The translations under genes and the position numbers were made by a program. Of a DNA stretch of 64,000 nt, positions 39,289 to 49,202 are shown piece after piece. The stretch covers positions 62,001 to 126,000 of the forward strand of contig CAJFII010000003.1 in NCBI GenBank assembly GCA_904381285.1. Direction: 5' to 3'. Source of the DNA: an uncultured Clostridia bacterium (lineage in GTDB: Bacteria > Bacillota > Clostridia > TANB77 > CAG-508). Positions within the stretch are counted from its first letter, which is position 1. Every line of letters begins with the position of its first letter. Below the pieces are notes generated by a model. That model did no database searches and was not told the DNA's origin. It saw nothing but the letters and a program-made list of their open reading frames with translations.

Positions 39289-39317
39289 TTGAAAATTAGT
39301 ATGATTTATTGTACAAT
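39289..39317 (+). promoter_or_regulatory. Promoter of rnpB
   Basis: TTGAAA (39289-39294), 17 bases, TACAAT (39312-39317), about eight bases before the P1 stem. Confidence 0.85.
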
Positions 39318-39324
39318 AGAAAAG

Positions 39325-39675
39325 AAGTAAATTGAATAGTCGCGTATGGCAAAACCGAAAGGTTGCGTATGAGGAAAGTCCGGGCTCCATAAGAGCAATG
39401 ATGCTGGATAACATCCAGTGAAGGTAACTTCAAGGAAAGTGCAACAGAAAATAACCGCCTTTTTTAGGTAAGGGTGAAAAGGTAAGGTAAGAGCTTACCG
39501 CAGATATGGTGACATATCTGGTCAGTGTAAACCCCATCTGGAGCAACACCTTGTAATTCCAAGAAGGTTAAGATGCTCTTTCGTCTTCTTGGTTCTGGTG
39601 GCTTAAGCCTTATAGTAATATAAGGAATAGATAAATGACTATTCACGACAGAACCCGGCTTATAGATTTACTTTT
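39325..39675 (+). ncRNA. rnpB: RNase P RNA, type A
   Basis: The catalytic RNA that trims tRNA 5' leaders. The P1 ends pair (AAGTAAAT at 39325 with ATTTACTT at 39666). The universal 5' core GAGGAAAGTCCGGGCTCC and the 3' core ACAGAACCCGGCTTATAG are present at the expected spacing, about 350 bases. A promoter precedes it and a terminator follows. Confidence 0.96.
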
Positions 39676-39682
39676 TTATATG

Positions 39683-39713
39683 AAAACAGATAGGACAAAA
39701 CCTATCTGTTTTG
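39683..39713. terminator. Terminator of rnpB, shared with the convergent gene
   Basis: AAAACAGATAGG pairs with CCTATCTGTTTT. Confidence 0.85.
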
Positions 39714-39722
39714 TATATTATA

Positions 39723-39953
39723 TTATTTTGATTTTGGAGGAGTGTATTGAATAATTTCTCCAATTTCACAATTAATTGTCTTACAAATTCGTGCAAGCAA
39801 ATTTAAGTCAACTTTTTGCATATCATTATTACAATATTTAAGTAATTGTTTATAATGAATTTGTCCATTTCTAGATAAACTAGAACGACTAATGTGATGC
39901 TTTTTTAAATATTCGTCTAATTTTAAATCAACTTTTCCCCATTCTTCTTCCAT
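39723..39953 (-). CDS. Small helix-turn-helix regulator (Cro/C1 type)
   Basis: The 76-residue protein has a helix-turn-helix core (ISRSSLSRNGQIHYKQLLKY) and the family tail LLARICKTINCEIGEIIQY. It probably binds DNA as a dimer. No neighbouring target is evident. It is transcribed toward rnpB and ends at the shared terminator. Confidence 0.87.
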   Translation of the reverse strand: MEEEWGKVDLKLDEYLKKHHISRSSLSRNGQIHYKQLLKYCNNDMQKVDLNLLARICKTINCEIGEIIQYTPPKSK

Positions 39954-40054
39954 ATGCTCACCTCATTAGAATACTATCATCTTTTATACTGTGGGACAAT
40001 TAGGCACAAGCATAGTATGTGTAAGCATATAATGAGATGTTAATTCTATATTTT

Positions 40055-40946
40055 TTACATAGTATAATTGCTGTATAGAAAATTTTTCATATCATCTGGT
40101 AAATCTACTTCAATATTCATTTTTTGTTTTGTTAGTGGATGTATAAAACAAACTTTGCAAGCATGCAAAGCTTGTCTGTTTATGAAATTTGATTTTTTTC
40201 CATATAAAGTGTCTCCAGATATGGGGTGACCTATATAAGACATATGAACTCTTATTTGATGTGTTCTTCCTGTTTGTAAGGTTATATATGTTAAAGAATT
40301 ATTATTAAATTCATTAATTACAAAATAATTTGTGATAGCTTTATCACCATTTTCGTTAATACATCTTTCAATAATGCTATTTTCTTTTCTTGATATCGGA
40401 GCATCAATTATTGCTGATTTTTCAGTTAATATTCCATCTACAATAGCAATATAATACTTTTTAAAAATGTGACTATTCATTTGTCTTATTAAACATTCTT
40501 GAATATATTCGTTTTTAGCAAAAATAACTATTCCGAGAAGTATCTTTATCTAATCTATTAACTATTCTAATTTTCTTTTTTAATCCAAGTTCATCAAAAT
40601 AGTATTTTACACCATTTGATAAACTGTTATCATAATGTAGAATAGAAGGATGTACAGCAATACTTGCTGGCTTATCTATAATTAACATAGCTTCATCTTC
40701 ATATATAATGTTTAAATTCATTTTTGTTGGGACAATATTTGAATTATCTTCATTAAAATCAATTATTATATTTATTTTATCATTTAATTTTACTAAATCA
40801 TTTACATATGCAGTGTTATTGTTTAATAGTATTTTTTTATTAGTTTTTAATTTCAAGATTAATCTATCTGACATATTAAATTCTTCTTTTAATATATTTT
40901 TTATAGTTGTATATTTATTATCTTTTATTATATATTCTAAATTCAT
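40055..40946 (-). CDS. RluD-family pseudouridine synthase, read through a +1 shift at CGG
   Basis: This rRNA-modifying enzyme has an S4-like N-terminal domain and a catalytic domain. The motif VNRLDKDTS carries the catalytic Asp; the next in-frame codon is CGG (40535-40533) and a stop follows soon. Skipping the C at 40535 gives GIVIFAKN and the rest (RTHQIRVHMSYIGHPISGD) to 40055. The joined length is 296 residues, usual for RluA/RluC/RluD enzymes. The exact rRNA target cannot be told. Confidence 0.93.
40532..40535 (-). other. CGGA recoding site in the RluD-type gene
   Basis: In-frame CGG after TCT. Skipping the C gives GGA, the conserved Gly of the catalytic DTSG motif. Confidence 0.87.
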
Positions 40947-41090
40947 TATTGTCTCCTTAATAAGAAAAAATATATATTATTATAAAACAAAAGTATTTAA
41001 TGTGCAATTAAAAAATACTTATAAAATATATTGTGTTTTTTTAATTTAAAATATATAATATTAGTATCTTTAAAAATATGGAGGAATGAT

Positions 41091-42089
41091 ATGTCTTTTA
41101 TAGAAGGAATAAAAAATAAAGCGAAAAACGAAATAAAAACAATTGTATTACCAGAAGCAACAGATGTAAGAGTTTTAAAGGCTACTAGCACAATTTTGAA
41201 AGAAAAGTTTGCTAATATTATTTTATTAGGAAATAAAGCAGAAATATTGAAAATAGCAGATGAAAATGGTTTGAATTTATCTTCAGTAACAATTATTGAT
41301 CCAAATAATTGTGAGAAATATGAAGAATATGTAGAAGCTTTTTATGAACTACGTAAAGCAAAAGGAATGGATTATGAAAAAGCAAAAACATTAATCAAAG
41401 ACCCGGTTTATTTTGGTATGATGATGGTAAAACAAGGAGATTGTGACGGATTAGTTTCTGGTGCAATTCATTCAACAGCAGATACTCTAAGACCTGCATT
41501 ACAAATATTAAAAACAGCACCTGGTACAAAATTAGTTTCAGCATTTTTCTTAATGGTTGTTCCTAATTGTGAATTTGGAGAAAATGGAACTTTTGTATTT
41601 TCTGATTGTGGTTTGAATTCTTATCCAAATGAAGAAGAGCTATCTGAAATAGCAATTTCTTCTGCTAAAAGTTTTGAGCAGCTTGTAGGAAAGACTCCGA
41701 AAATAGCAATGCTTTCTTATTCTACTTATGCTAGTGCAAAATCAGAATCAACCCAAAAAGTTATAAATGCTACTAATCTCGTAAAACAAAAAGCACCAGA
41801 ACTACTAGTAGATGGTGAATTACAATTAGATGCTGCAATAATTCCAGAAGTTGCGAAAAGTAAAGCACCAGGAAGCAATGTAGCAGGATATGCAAATACA
41901 TTAATATTTCCAAATTTAGATGCTGGAAATATAGGTTATAAATTAACACAAAGGCTTGCTAAAGCAGAAGCATATGGACCACTATGCCAAGGAATAGCAA
42001 AACCAGTAAATGATTTATCACGTGGCTGTAGCGCAGATGATATAGTTGGTGTTGTGGCGATTACTGCTGTTCAAGCACAAATGCAATAA
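41091..42089 (+). CDS. pta: Phosphate acetyltransferase
   Basis: The 332-residue enzyme interconverts acetyl-CoA and acetyl phosphate. It has VLPEATDVRVLKA at the start, GDCDGLVSGAIHSTADT and SNVAGYANTLIFPNLDAGN near the end. ATG 41091 is chosen because GGAGGA lies directly upstream. It forms an operon with ackA and allows ATP production by acetate formation. Confidence 0.97.
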   Translation: MSFIEGIKNKAKNEIKTIVLPEATDVRVLKATSTILKEKFANIILLGNKAEILKIADENGLNLSSVTIIDPNNCEKYEEYVEAFYELRKAKGMDYEKAKTLIKDPVYFGMMMVKQGDCDGLVSGAIHSTADTLRPALQILKTAPGTKLVSAFFLMVVPNCEFGENGTFVFSDCGLNSYPNEEELSEIAISSAKSFEQLVGKTPKIAMLSYSTYASAKSESTQKVINATNLVKQKAPELLVDGELQLDAAIIPEVAKSKAPGSNVAGYANTLIFPNLDAGNIGYKLTQRLAKAEAYGPLCQGIAKPVNDLSRGCSADDIVGVVAITAVQAQMQ

Positions 42090-42123
42090 TTATAAATTTA
42101 TATATAAATATTAGGAGGTTATA

Positions 42124-43308
42124 ATGAAAGTTTTAGTTTTGAATTCAGGAAGTTCTTCTTTAAAATATCAATTAATAGATATGGATAATAAAGAAGTAGT
42201 AGCAAAAGGAAATTATGAAAGGCTAGGAACAAATGAAGCATTTTTAACACATAAAATCGGAGATGAAAAACATGTTCTTAATCATCCAGCATTAAATCAT
42301 GAAGAGGCGATATCATTTGTTATAAATCAATTAACAAATGATGAATATGGAGTTATTAAGGATTTAAATGAAATTGATGCAGTAGGACATAGAGTACTTC
42401 ATGGTGGAGAAAAACTTAGTGGCTCAGTTTTAATTGATGAAAATGTAATTAGTATTATAGAAGAGTGCATACCTTTAGGTCCACTTCATAATCCACCTGC
42501 ATTATTAGGAATACGTGCATGTCAAAAACTTATGCCAAATGTAAAAATGGTTGCAGTATTTGATACAGCATTTCATCAAACTATACCACCAGAAAATTAT
42601 TTATATCCAATACCATATAAATATTATGAAAAACATAAAATACGTAAATATGGTTTTCATGGTACATCACATAGATATGTATCAAAAAGATTAAAGGAAA
42701 TAGCAGGAAAGCAATATGATAAAGTTGTTACATGTCACTTAGGTCAAGGTGCTAGTTTATGCGCTATAAAAGATGGGAAGTCTATTGATACAAGTATGGG
42801 GTTAACACCTGTTGCTGGGATAATGATGTGTGCTAGAAGCGGAGATTTAGATCCATCAGTAGTAACATATTTAATGGATGTAGAAAATTTAACAACAAAA
42901 CAAGTTATGGATATCTTAAATAAAGAATCAGGTGTATATGGGCTTTCTGGAATATCAAAAGATTTTAGAGATATAGAAGATGAATACCAAAAGGGAAATC
43001 CAAAAGCTATTTTAGCAGCTACACATTATGACTCTACAATAGCTCAATATATTGCAAGATATGCAGTTGAATTAGGAGGTCTTGATGCTGTAGTATTCAC
43101 TGGTGGAGTTGGAGAAAACCAATTTAATACAAGAAAAAGAATATGTGACAAATTAAAATTTTTAGGATTAGAAATAGATGAATCTAAAAATCAAACAAGA
43201 GGAGAAGAAATAGAAATTTCTACTGATAATTCAAAAATTAAAGTATATGTTATACCTACTGATGAAGAAATGATGATAGCAGAAGATACAGTTGAATTAA
43301 CAAAATAG
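42124..43308 (+). CDS. ackA: Acetate kinase
   Basis: The 394-residue enzyme makes ATP and acetate from acetyl phosphate. Motifs: VLNSGSSSLKYQLID at the start, VFDTAFHQTIP, HGTSHRYVSKR, CHLGQGASLCAI and FTGGVGENQ. AGGAGG precedes the ATG, 34 bases after pta. Confidence 0.98.
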   Translation: MKVLVLNSGSSSLKYQLIDMDNKEVVAKGNYERLGTNEAFLTHKIGDEKHVLNHPALNHEEAISFVINQLTNDEYGVIKDLNEIDAVGHRVLHGGEKLSGSVLIDENVISIIEECIPLGPLHNPPALLGIRACQKLMPNVKMVAVFDTAFHQTIPPENYLYPIPYKYYEKHKIRKYGFHGTSHRYVSKRLKEIAGKQYDKVVTCHLGQGASLCAIKDGKSIDTSMGLTPVAGIMMCARSGDLDPSVVTYLMDVENLTTKQVMDILNKESGVYGLSGISKDFRDIEDEYQKGNPKAILAATHYDSTIAQYIARYAVELGGLDAVVFTGGVGENQFNTRKRICDKLKFLGLEIDESKNQTRGEEIEISTDNSKIKVYVIPTDEEMMIAEDTVELTK

Positions 43309-43318
43309 TGTTATTATA

Positions 43319-43347
43319 TTTACATAATTATATAAATATGATATAAT
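43319..43347 (+). promoter_or_regulatory. Promoter of guaB
   Basis: TTTACA (43319-43324), 17 bases, TATAAT (43342-43347), 40 bases before the start. Confidence 0.8.
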
Positions 43348-43387
43348 ATGACTCATTATATATATTATTTTTATAAGGGGGAAAATT

Positions 43388-44896
43388 ATGGCAAAGATTT
43401 TAGAAGATATTTCAAGAACATTTAATGAATTTTTACTATTACCAAATTTAACAACAGAAGAATGTATACCAAGTAATGTATCATTAAAAACACCACTTGT
43501 TAAATTTAAAAAAGGAGAAGAACCAAAATACTCTGCAAATGTACCAATGGTTTCAGCAATTATGCAATCTGTTTCAGGAGAAGAGATGGGAATAGCACTT
43601 GCAAGAGAAGGTGGTGTTGCTTTTATTTATGGAGCACAATCTATTGAATCACAAGCAGAAATGGTTTACCATGTTAAAAAACATAAGGCAGGATTTGTTA
43701 TAAGTGATTCTAATGTAAAAAGCGGTACAAGCCTAAGAGATGTAATTGCTTTAGTAGAAAAAACAGGACATTCTACAGTTATTGTAACAGAGGATGGAAC
43801 TGCAAATGGTAAGTTTTTAGGAATTGTTACAGATAAAGATTATAGACTTACAAGAGACAACCAAGATGCACCAATAGACGATTATATGACTAAAGCTGAA
43901 AATGTAGTTTGTGCAAAAAAAGGTATATCATTATCTGAAGCAAATGATATTATTTGGGAAAATAAAATAAATTGTTTACCTATATTAACTGAAGAAGGAA
44001 ATTTAAAATACCTTGTATTTAGAAGAGATTATGAGGAAAGAAAAAACAATCCAAATTCATTATTGGATGAAAATAAGAGATATATTGTAGGAGCGGGTAT
44101 CAACACAAGAGACTATGAAGAAAGAATTCCAGCATTAGTTAATGCAGGTGTAGATTTACTTTGTATGGATTCTTCAGATGGATATTCTGTATGGCAAAAA
44201 AAGACAATTGATTATGTAAGAGAAAAATATGGAGATAGTGTAAAAATAGGTGCAGGAAATGTAGTTGATAGAGAAGGATTTAGATATCTTGCTGAAGCTG
44301 GAGCCGATTTTATAAAAGTTGGAGTAGGTGGAGGATCTATTTGTATAACTCGTGAGACAAAGGGAATTGGACGTGGACAAGCTAGTGCATTAATTGATGT
44401 TGTTGCAGCACGTGATGAATACTTTGAAGAAACAGGAGTATATATTCCAATTTGCTCAGATGGAGGAATTGTACATGATCATCATATTACAATTGCTTTA
44501 GCATTAGGAGCTGATTTTGTTATGATGGGAAGATATTTTGCAAGGTTTGATGAGAGTCCAACAAAAGTATTAAAAGTAGGTAATACATATGTAAAAGAAT
44601 ATTGGGGAGAAGGATCAAATCGTGCAAGAAACTGGCAAAGATATGACCTTGGAGGAGAAAAAAATAAATTATCTTTTGAAGAAGGTGTTGACTCATACAT
44701 TCCATATGCAGGTAGCTTAAAAGATAATTTGACAGTAACTGTTGCTAAAATAAAATCTACTATGTGTAATTGTGGAGCTACAACTATATCAGAGTTTCAT
44801 AAAAAAGCTAGATTGACTCTAGTATCAGAAGTAAGTATTGCTGAAGGTAGTGCACATGATGTAATGTTGAAAGAAGTCGATAAAAGTTATAAATAG
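43388..44896 (+). CDS. guaB: IMP dehydrogenase
   Basis: The 502-residue enzyme oxidises IMP to XMP, the first committed step to GMP. A catalytic barrel is interrupted by a CBS-domain pair (about residues 100-225). The active-site Cys is in [12 protein letters not shown]; the flap and C-terminal part carry [10 protein letters not shown]. Sequence details (GGGS in place of GPGS) suggest a divergent IMPDH branch. guaA lies 1 kb downstream. Confidence 0.93.
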   Translation: MAKILEDISRTFNEFLLLPNLTTEECIPSNVSLKTPLVKFKKGEEPKYSANVPMVSAIMQSVSGEEMGIALAREGGVAFIYGAQSIESQAEMVYHVKKHKAGFVISDSNVKSGTSLRDVIALVEKTGHSTVIVTEDGTANGKFLGIVTDKDYRLTRDNQDAPIDDYMTKAENVVCAKKGISLSEANDIIWENKINCLPILTEEGNLKYLVFRRDYEERKNNPNSLLDENKRYIVGAGINTRDYEERIPALVNAGVDLLCMDSSDGYSVWQKKTIDYVREKYGDSVKIGAGNVVDREGFRYLAEAGADFIKVGVGGGSICITRETKGIGRGQASALIDVVAARDEYFEETGVYIPICSDGGIVHDHHITIALALGADFVMMGRYFARFDESPTKVLKVGNTYVKEYWGEGSNRARNWQRYDLGGEKNKLSFEEGVDSYIPYAGSLKDNLTVTVAKIKSTMCNCGATTISEFHKKARLTLVSEVSIAEGSAHDVMLKEVDKSYK

Positions 44897-44903
44897 GAAA
44901 AAT

Positions 44904-44932
44904 TTGACATAAGTTACATAATGTGATACAAT
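44904..44932 (+). promoter_or_regulatory. Strong promoter of the small odd-composition gene
   Basis: TTGACA (44904-44909), 17 bases, TACAAT (44927-44932). A 7-bp inverted repeat TTTGATC...GATCAAA (44957-44977) follows in the leader. Confidence 0.82.
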
Positions 44933-45000
44933 AATTAGCAGAGTAACTGTTGTTTATTTGATCGAAGTTTGATCAAACACATTTATGGAGGATACGAAAA

Positions 45001-45180
45001 ATGTCAGTGATTTTGCAGGAAGTAGTACGGACAATTTTGTTTGAGCTTAAGAGTGGGATTATTCAAGAATTCCAAATACCCGAAAGACTCGAACAACTAG
45101 GTGTGGCAGATTTCGAGGTTGAGCGCTTAACTGAGGAAATCAGTGAAGTGTATCAAGAAGAGATGCTTGCTCGCTACTAA
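45001..45180 (+). CDS. Hypothetical 59-residue protein of foreign composition; contains an in-frame CGG
   Basis: A small helical protein starting MSVILQEVVRTILFELKS, not recognised. GGAGG precedes the ATG by eight bases, with a strong promoter upstream and a terminator whose stem includes the stop codon. Base composition is far richer in G and C than the neighbours, with codons such as CTC, CGC and GAG. Codon 10 is CGG (45028-45030). A +1 shift there would stop the protein after about 30 residues, so the gene may be a recent arrival that is not properly read. Confidence 0.7.
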   Translation: MSVILQEVVRTILFELKSGIIQEFQIPERLEQLGVADFEVERLTEEISEVYQEEMLARY

Positions 45181-45199
45181 GCGAGTAAGCATCTCTTTT
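45161..45199 (+). terminator. Terminator overlapping the stop of the small gene
   Basis: AGATGCTTGCTCGC pairs with GCGAGTAAGCATCT, then CTTTTA. The stop codon lies in the loop. Confidence 0.88.
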
Positions 45200-45209
45200 A
45201 TAGTTATAT

Positions 45210-45789
45210 TCACAATAAAATTGGTTGAAGTTGTTCTTTTTCTAATCCTAATTCTAAAGTCTTTATAATATATTCTGGGTCAAATACTAAAGAACGAGGT
45301 TTAGTAATTGGATTGTCCTGTCTAAACGGAACAAAGAAATAATTATGTCTATTTAATAAAGTACCTATATTGGATGCATTACCACTTAGTGCATCATTTG
45401 TAGATACAGCGATTACTAAAGCATTATTATTCCTTAAATGAGATTTTGCAGCCATTGTGACAGGAGTGTCTGTAATTCCATTAACTAATTTTGCAATTGT
45501 ATTTCCAGTACATGGGGCAATTATCATGATATCTGTCATTTTTTTTGGACCGTATTGGTTCTGCATCTTGTATAGTATGAATAATTTTTTTCTTAGTTAT
45601 ATCTTCAATTTCTTCTATAAAATCTTTTGCATTTCCGAATTTTGTATCTAAATTATATGCATTAAAAGACATAATAGGAATTATTTCTGCACCATTTTCA
45701 ATTATTTCTTTCATTTTTGGAATTGTGCGTTTAAATGTACAAAAAGAACCAGTTATAGCAAATCCTACTTTTTTACCATCTAATTTCAA
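45210..45789 (-). CDS. dpaB: Dipicolinate synthase subunit B, read through a +1 shift at CGG
   Basis: This flavoprotein-like subunit makes spore dipicolinate with DpaA, which is not in the window. It starts KKVGFAITGSFCTFKRTI. After DAEPI the in-frame codon is CGG (45552-45550) and the frame soon closes. Skipping the C at 45552 gives GPKKMTDIMIIAPCTGNTIA and the rest (ITDTPVTMAAKSHLRN, LVIAVSTNDALSGNA) to 45210. The joined length is 192 residues, near the usual 200. Confidence 0.93.
45549..45552 (-). other. CGGT recoding site in dpaB
   Basis: In-frame CGG after ATA. Skipping the C gives GGT, restoring PIGPKK. Confidence 0.86.
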
Positions 45790-45950
45790 ATTTATTAGCC
45801 TCCTCTCTGTAGTTTATAATATATTTTATGAAATTATGTAAATTTTGCTACTTACGAAAAAATGAATAACATGGAAATATACGTTTTTGTATGTACAATT
45901 TTGTAAAATCATGTTAAAATATATATATATTTGTAAGAGGGGGAAATATT

Positions 45951-47489
45951 GTGAAAAATAATGAAACTATATTAATACTTGATTTTTTTGGTCAATACAA
46001 CCAACTAATTGCTAGAAGAGTAAGAGAATGTAATGTATATTGTGAAATTGTACCATATGATATTTCAATAGAAAAAATTAAAGAAAAAAATCCAAAAGGT
46101 TTAATATTTACAGGAGGACCAAATAGTGTATATTTAGAGGATTCTCCAATGTGTGATAAAAAAATCTTTGAATTAGGTATTCCTATTTTAGGAATATGCT
46201 ATGGTATGCAACTTATGACACATATTTTAGGCGGTAATGTAGAAAGAGCTGAAAAAAGAGAATATGGAACATTACCAGTTAATATAGATAATACTTCTTT
46301 ATTATTTTCAGGACTTGGAGATACAAATGACTGTTTAATGAGTCATACTGATTTTGTATCAGAAGTGCCAGAGGGCTTTGAAGTAGTTGGAACTACGGCT
46401 AATTGCCCAACGGCAGCTATGCAAAATGTAGATAAAAAATTTTATGGAATTCAATTTCATCCAGAAGTAAATAATACAATCAATGGAACAATGATTATAA
46501 AGAATTTCTTATACAATGTATGTGGTTGTACAGGAAATTGGAAAATGTCATCATTTGTAGAAGAATCTATTAAAAATTTAAAAGAAAAAATTGGAGATAA
46601 AAAAGCATTATGTGCTTTATCTGGAGGAGTAGATTCATCTGTTGCTGCTGTATTATTACATAAGGCAATTGGAAAAAACTTGACATGTATATTTGTTGAT
46701 CACGGACTACTTAGAAAAAATGAAGGCGATGAGGTTGAAGATATATTCAGGAATCAATTTGACATTAATTTAATAAGAGTTAATGCAAAAGATAGATTCT
46801 TGGCAAAACTTGCTGGAGTAACAGATCCTGAGACTAAAAGAAAAATAATAGGTGAAGAATTCATTCGTGTATTTGAAGAAGAAGCTAAAAAAATTGGAAC
46901 AGTAGATTATCTAGTTCAAGGAACGATTTACCCAGATGTAATAGAAAGCGGATTAGGAAAAGGTACTACAATAAAAAGCCATCATAATGTAGGAGGACTT
47001 CCTGACTATGTAGATTTTAAAGAAATTGTTGAACCTTTAAGAGATTTATTTAAAGATGAAGTTCGTAAGACTGGTTTAGAATTAGGAATTCCTGAAAATT
47101 TAGTTTATAGGCAACCATTCCCAGGTCCAGGACTTGCAATAAGAATTATTGGTGATATAACTGATGGCAAGTTAGAAATCTTAAAAGATGCTGATGCTAT
47201 TTTCAGGGAAGAAATTAAATTAGCAGGACTTGACAAAGAAATTAATCAATATTTTGCAGTATTAACTAATTTAAGAAGTGTTGGAGTTATGGGGGACGAT
47301 AGAACATATGATTATACTATTGCTTTACGAGCTGTTACAACATCAGACTTCATGACAGCGGTATGGTCTAAAATACCATATGAAATTTTAGAAAAAGTTT
47401 CTGCAAGAATTGTAAATGAAGTTAAACATGTAAATAGAGTAGTATATGATATAACAGGTAAACCACCAGCAACAATAGAATGGGAATAA
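45951..47489 (+). CDS. guaA: GMP synthase (glutamine-hydrolysing)
   Basis: The 512-residue enzyme converts XMP to GMP. N-terminal class I glutaminase: GICYGMQLM with nucleophile Cys and FHPEVNNT with His-Glu; then the ATP-pyrophosphatase P-loop [12 protein letters not shown] and the C-terminal dimer domain ending KPPATIEWE. Start GTG 45951 after AGAGGGGG. No purine riboswitch is evident upstream. Confidence 0.97.
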   Translation: MKNNETILILDFFGQYNQLIARRVRECNVYCEIVPYDISIEKIKEKNPKGLIFTGGPNSVYLEDSPMCDKKIFELGIPILGICYGMQLMTHILGGNVERAEKREYGTLPVNIDNTSLLFSGLGDTNDCLMSHTDFVSEVPEGFEVVGTTANCPTAAMQNVDKKFYGIQFHPEVNNTINGTMIIKNFLYNVCGCTGNWKMSSFVEESIKNLKEKIGDKKALCALSGGVDSSVAAVLLHKAIGKNLTCIFVDHGLLRKNEGDEVEDIFRNQFDINLIRVNAKDRFLAKLAGVTDPETKRKIIGEEFIRVFEEEAKKIGTVDYLVQGTIYPDVIESGLGKGTTIKSHHNVGGLPDYVDFKEIVEPLRDLFKDEVRKTGLELGIPENLVYRQPFPGPGLAIRIIGDITDGKLEILKDADAIFREEIKLAGLDKEINQYFAVLTNLRSVGVMGDDRTYDYTIALRAVTTSDFMTAVWSKIPYEILEKVSARIVNEVKHVNRVVYDITGKPPATIEWE

Positions 47490-47500
47490 TATAAAACATA

Positions 47501-47533
47501 TAACATACTAGTTTTTGACTAGTATGTTTTTTT
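47501..47533 (+). terminator. Terminator after guaA
   Basis: AACATACTAGT pairs with ACTAGTATGTT, followed by T residues. Confidence 0.9.
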
Positions 47534-47567
47534 ATCACAAAAAGCAAACATTTTTTTGTAAAAACTA

Positions 47568-47596
47568 TTGACAAAGAACTTTTGTTCTATTATAAT
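47568..47596 (+). promoter_or_regulatory. Promoter with a LexA (SOS) box
   Basis: TTGACA (47568-47573), 17 bases, TATAAT (47591-47596). The spacer contains GAACTTTTGTTC (47576-47587), a perfect GAAC-N4-GTTC box as bound by LexA in Bacillota. Confidence 0.88.
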
Positions 47597-47643
47597 TAAC
47601 ACATGAAAAGAATAAATGTTCGCGAAAGTAAAGGGGGATAATT

Positions 47644-47949
47644 ATGAAATTAAAAATAGTTAATTTTTCTAAATTTATAAGGAGTATAATGTTAATAGTT
47701 GGAATAATTTTCATTATAAGTTTATTTATTAACAATAAAAGTTTTTCATATAAAGAAAATGAATTTAAAGAAATTTATGTGTCAAATGGAGATACATTGT
47801 GGAGTATAGCAAAAGAAGAAAAAGAGAATAATCCATATTATAAAAATAAAGATATTAGAGACATTGTCAACAATATTAAATCAATAAATAAATTAAATAG
47901 TGGAAATTTATTTGCAAATCAGAAGCTAATAATTCCATATAACAACTAA
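47644..47949 (+). CDS. LysM-domain protein, YneA-like SOS cell-division inhibitor
   Basis: The 101-residue protein has an N-terminal membrane anchor (about residues 10-30) and a C-terminal LysM domain (VSNGDTLWSIAKEE to ANQKLIIPY). This is the plan of YneA, which delays septation after DNA damage. The LexA box in its promoter and size support that reading. In other genomes yneA is often beside lexA; lexA is not seen here. Confidence 0.85.
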   Translation: MKLKIVNFSKFIRSIMLIVGIIFIISLFINNKSFSYKENEFKEIYVSNGDTLWSIAKEEKENNPYYKNKDIRDIVNNIKSINKLNSGNLFANQKLIIPYNN

Positions 47950-47950
47950 A

Positions 47951-47996
47951 ATTAAACAAACAGGAATATTATAATTATATTCTCTGTTTGTTTAAT
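47951..47996. terminator. Bidirectional terminator between yneA-like and recombinase genes
   Basis: ATTAAACAAACAG pairs with CTGTTTGTTTAAT. Confidence 0.85.
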
Positions 47997-48010
47997 CTAA
48001 ATAATATACA

Positions 48011-48985
48011 TTAGAGATTAGCTAAAGGGTTACTTTCAACTGCATTTCGTACTTGTTCATTTTCAACATGAGTATATATTTCTGTTGTAGAAATACTAGC
48101 GTGCCCTAAAAGTTCTTGCAAAGCTCTAATATCTACATTTCCATATTGATACATAAGTGTAGCTGCTGTATGTCTTAATTTATGTACTGAATATTTATTT
48201 GTATCAAGACCAGCTTTTCTTAATTCATTTTTTATAATATATTGGACAGTTCTATTACTGATACGTTCTCGTCTTTCGCTTAGAAATAATGCATCTTTAG
48301 AATCATATTTTATTCCTTCTTTAGGTCGTACTTCTAAGTATTCAGCAATTGCTCTCATACATGCATTATTTAGATAAATAGTACGTTCTTTGTTACCTTT
48401 ACCAATAACAGTCATTTTACAATCATCAAACTTAATATCTTTAATATTTATATTTACTAATTCTGATAAACGCATTCCACAATTCAAAAATAGGGTTGTA
48501 ATAGCGTAATCTCTATAGCTATTTCTGTTATCTTCATTACCTGCTACAGATAATAATTTTTTGCTATCATCTAAAGTAAGATATTTTGGCATACGTCTAT
48601 CTAGTTTAGGGGTTTCTAAATCTTGTGCAGGGTTTGTTTCAATTAATTTTGCTTTAGAAGATAAATATTTAAAAAATACTCTTATACTAGATACTTTTCT
48701 TGCTCTTGTAGCTGGTTTACTTCTCAAATTAGTAGCAAGATATGAAATAAAGGCATGAATATCATCTAAAGTAATTCTTTTTATAGTATTAATATCTATA
48801 TCATTTATAATAATTTTAGAAAAATCATGTTCATTTGTTAAACCAAAATGTATTTTTATAAATTTTAAAAAAGTTGCAAGATCATAATTATATTCTTTTA
48901 TAGTATTTGGTGATTTATTCAAAATAGTAACAGTATAATCTAAAAAAGAATTTAAAAAGTCAGGATTATCATTTCTATCAATCAT
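48011..48985 (-). CDS. Tyrosine recombinase, XerC/XerD type
   Basis: The 324-residue recombinase has an N-terminal SAM-like DNA-binding domain and a catalytic domain with Arg (CGMRLSELVN), Lys (VIGKGNKERTI), HKLRHTAATL (His-x2-Arg), LGHASISTTEIYTH (His) and the nucleophile Tyr. It probably resolves chromosome dimers at dif. It may also serve the prophage, which encodes no integrase; that link is inference. Confidence 0.92.
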   Translation of the reverse strand: MIDRNDNPDFLNSFLDYTVTILNKSPNTIKEYNYDLATFLKFIKIHFGLTNEHDFSKIIINDIDINTIKRITLDDIHAFISYLATNLRSKPATRARKVSSIRVFFKYLSSKAKLIETNPAQDLETPKLDRRMPKYLTLDDSKKLLSVAGNEDNRNSYRDYAITTLFLNCGMRLSELVNINIKDIKFDDCKMTVIGKGNKERTIYLNNACMRAIAEYLEVRPKEGIKYDSKDALFLSERRERISNRTVQYIIKNELRKAGLDTNKYSVHKLRHTAATLMYQYGNVDIRALQELLGHASISTTEIYTHVENEQVRNAVESNPLANL

Positions 48986-49202
48986 TAAAGACCCTCCTAG
49001 TTATATTTGCTAAAATCTATATATAAATTATACATCAAAACTAAAATATTTTGTACAATGTTTTTAAAAAATAGTAAAATACACAAAATAGCTCAAGATT
49101 GAATTATTTACTTTCAAGAAAAAGAATGATATATTTCTTGTTTTTTATTTTAAGATATGATAGACTAACTTTGCAAATTAAAAGAAAGGGGGAAAATAAA
49201 TA

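Noticed and set aside
40708..41049. A 113-residue plus-strand frame over the RluD-type gene
   Set aside because: It is the antisense of a conserved gene and has no ribosome site.
45790..45950. A purine riboswitch before guaA
   Set aside because: No conserved three-way junction core is visible; the leader is a short AT-rich promoter region.
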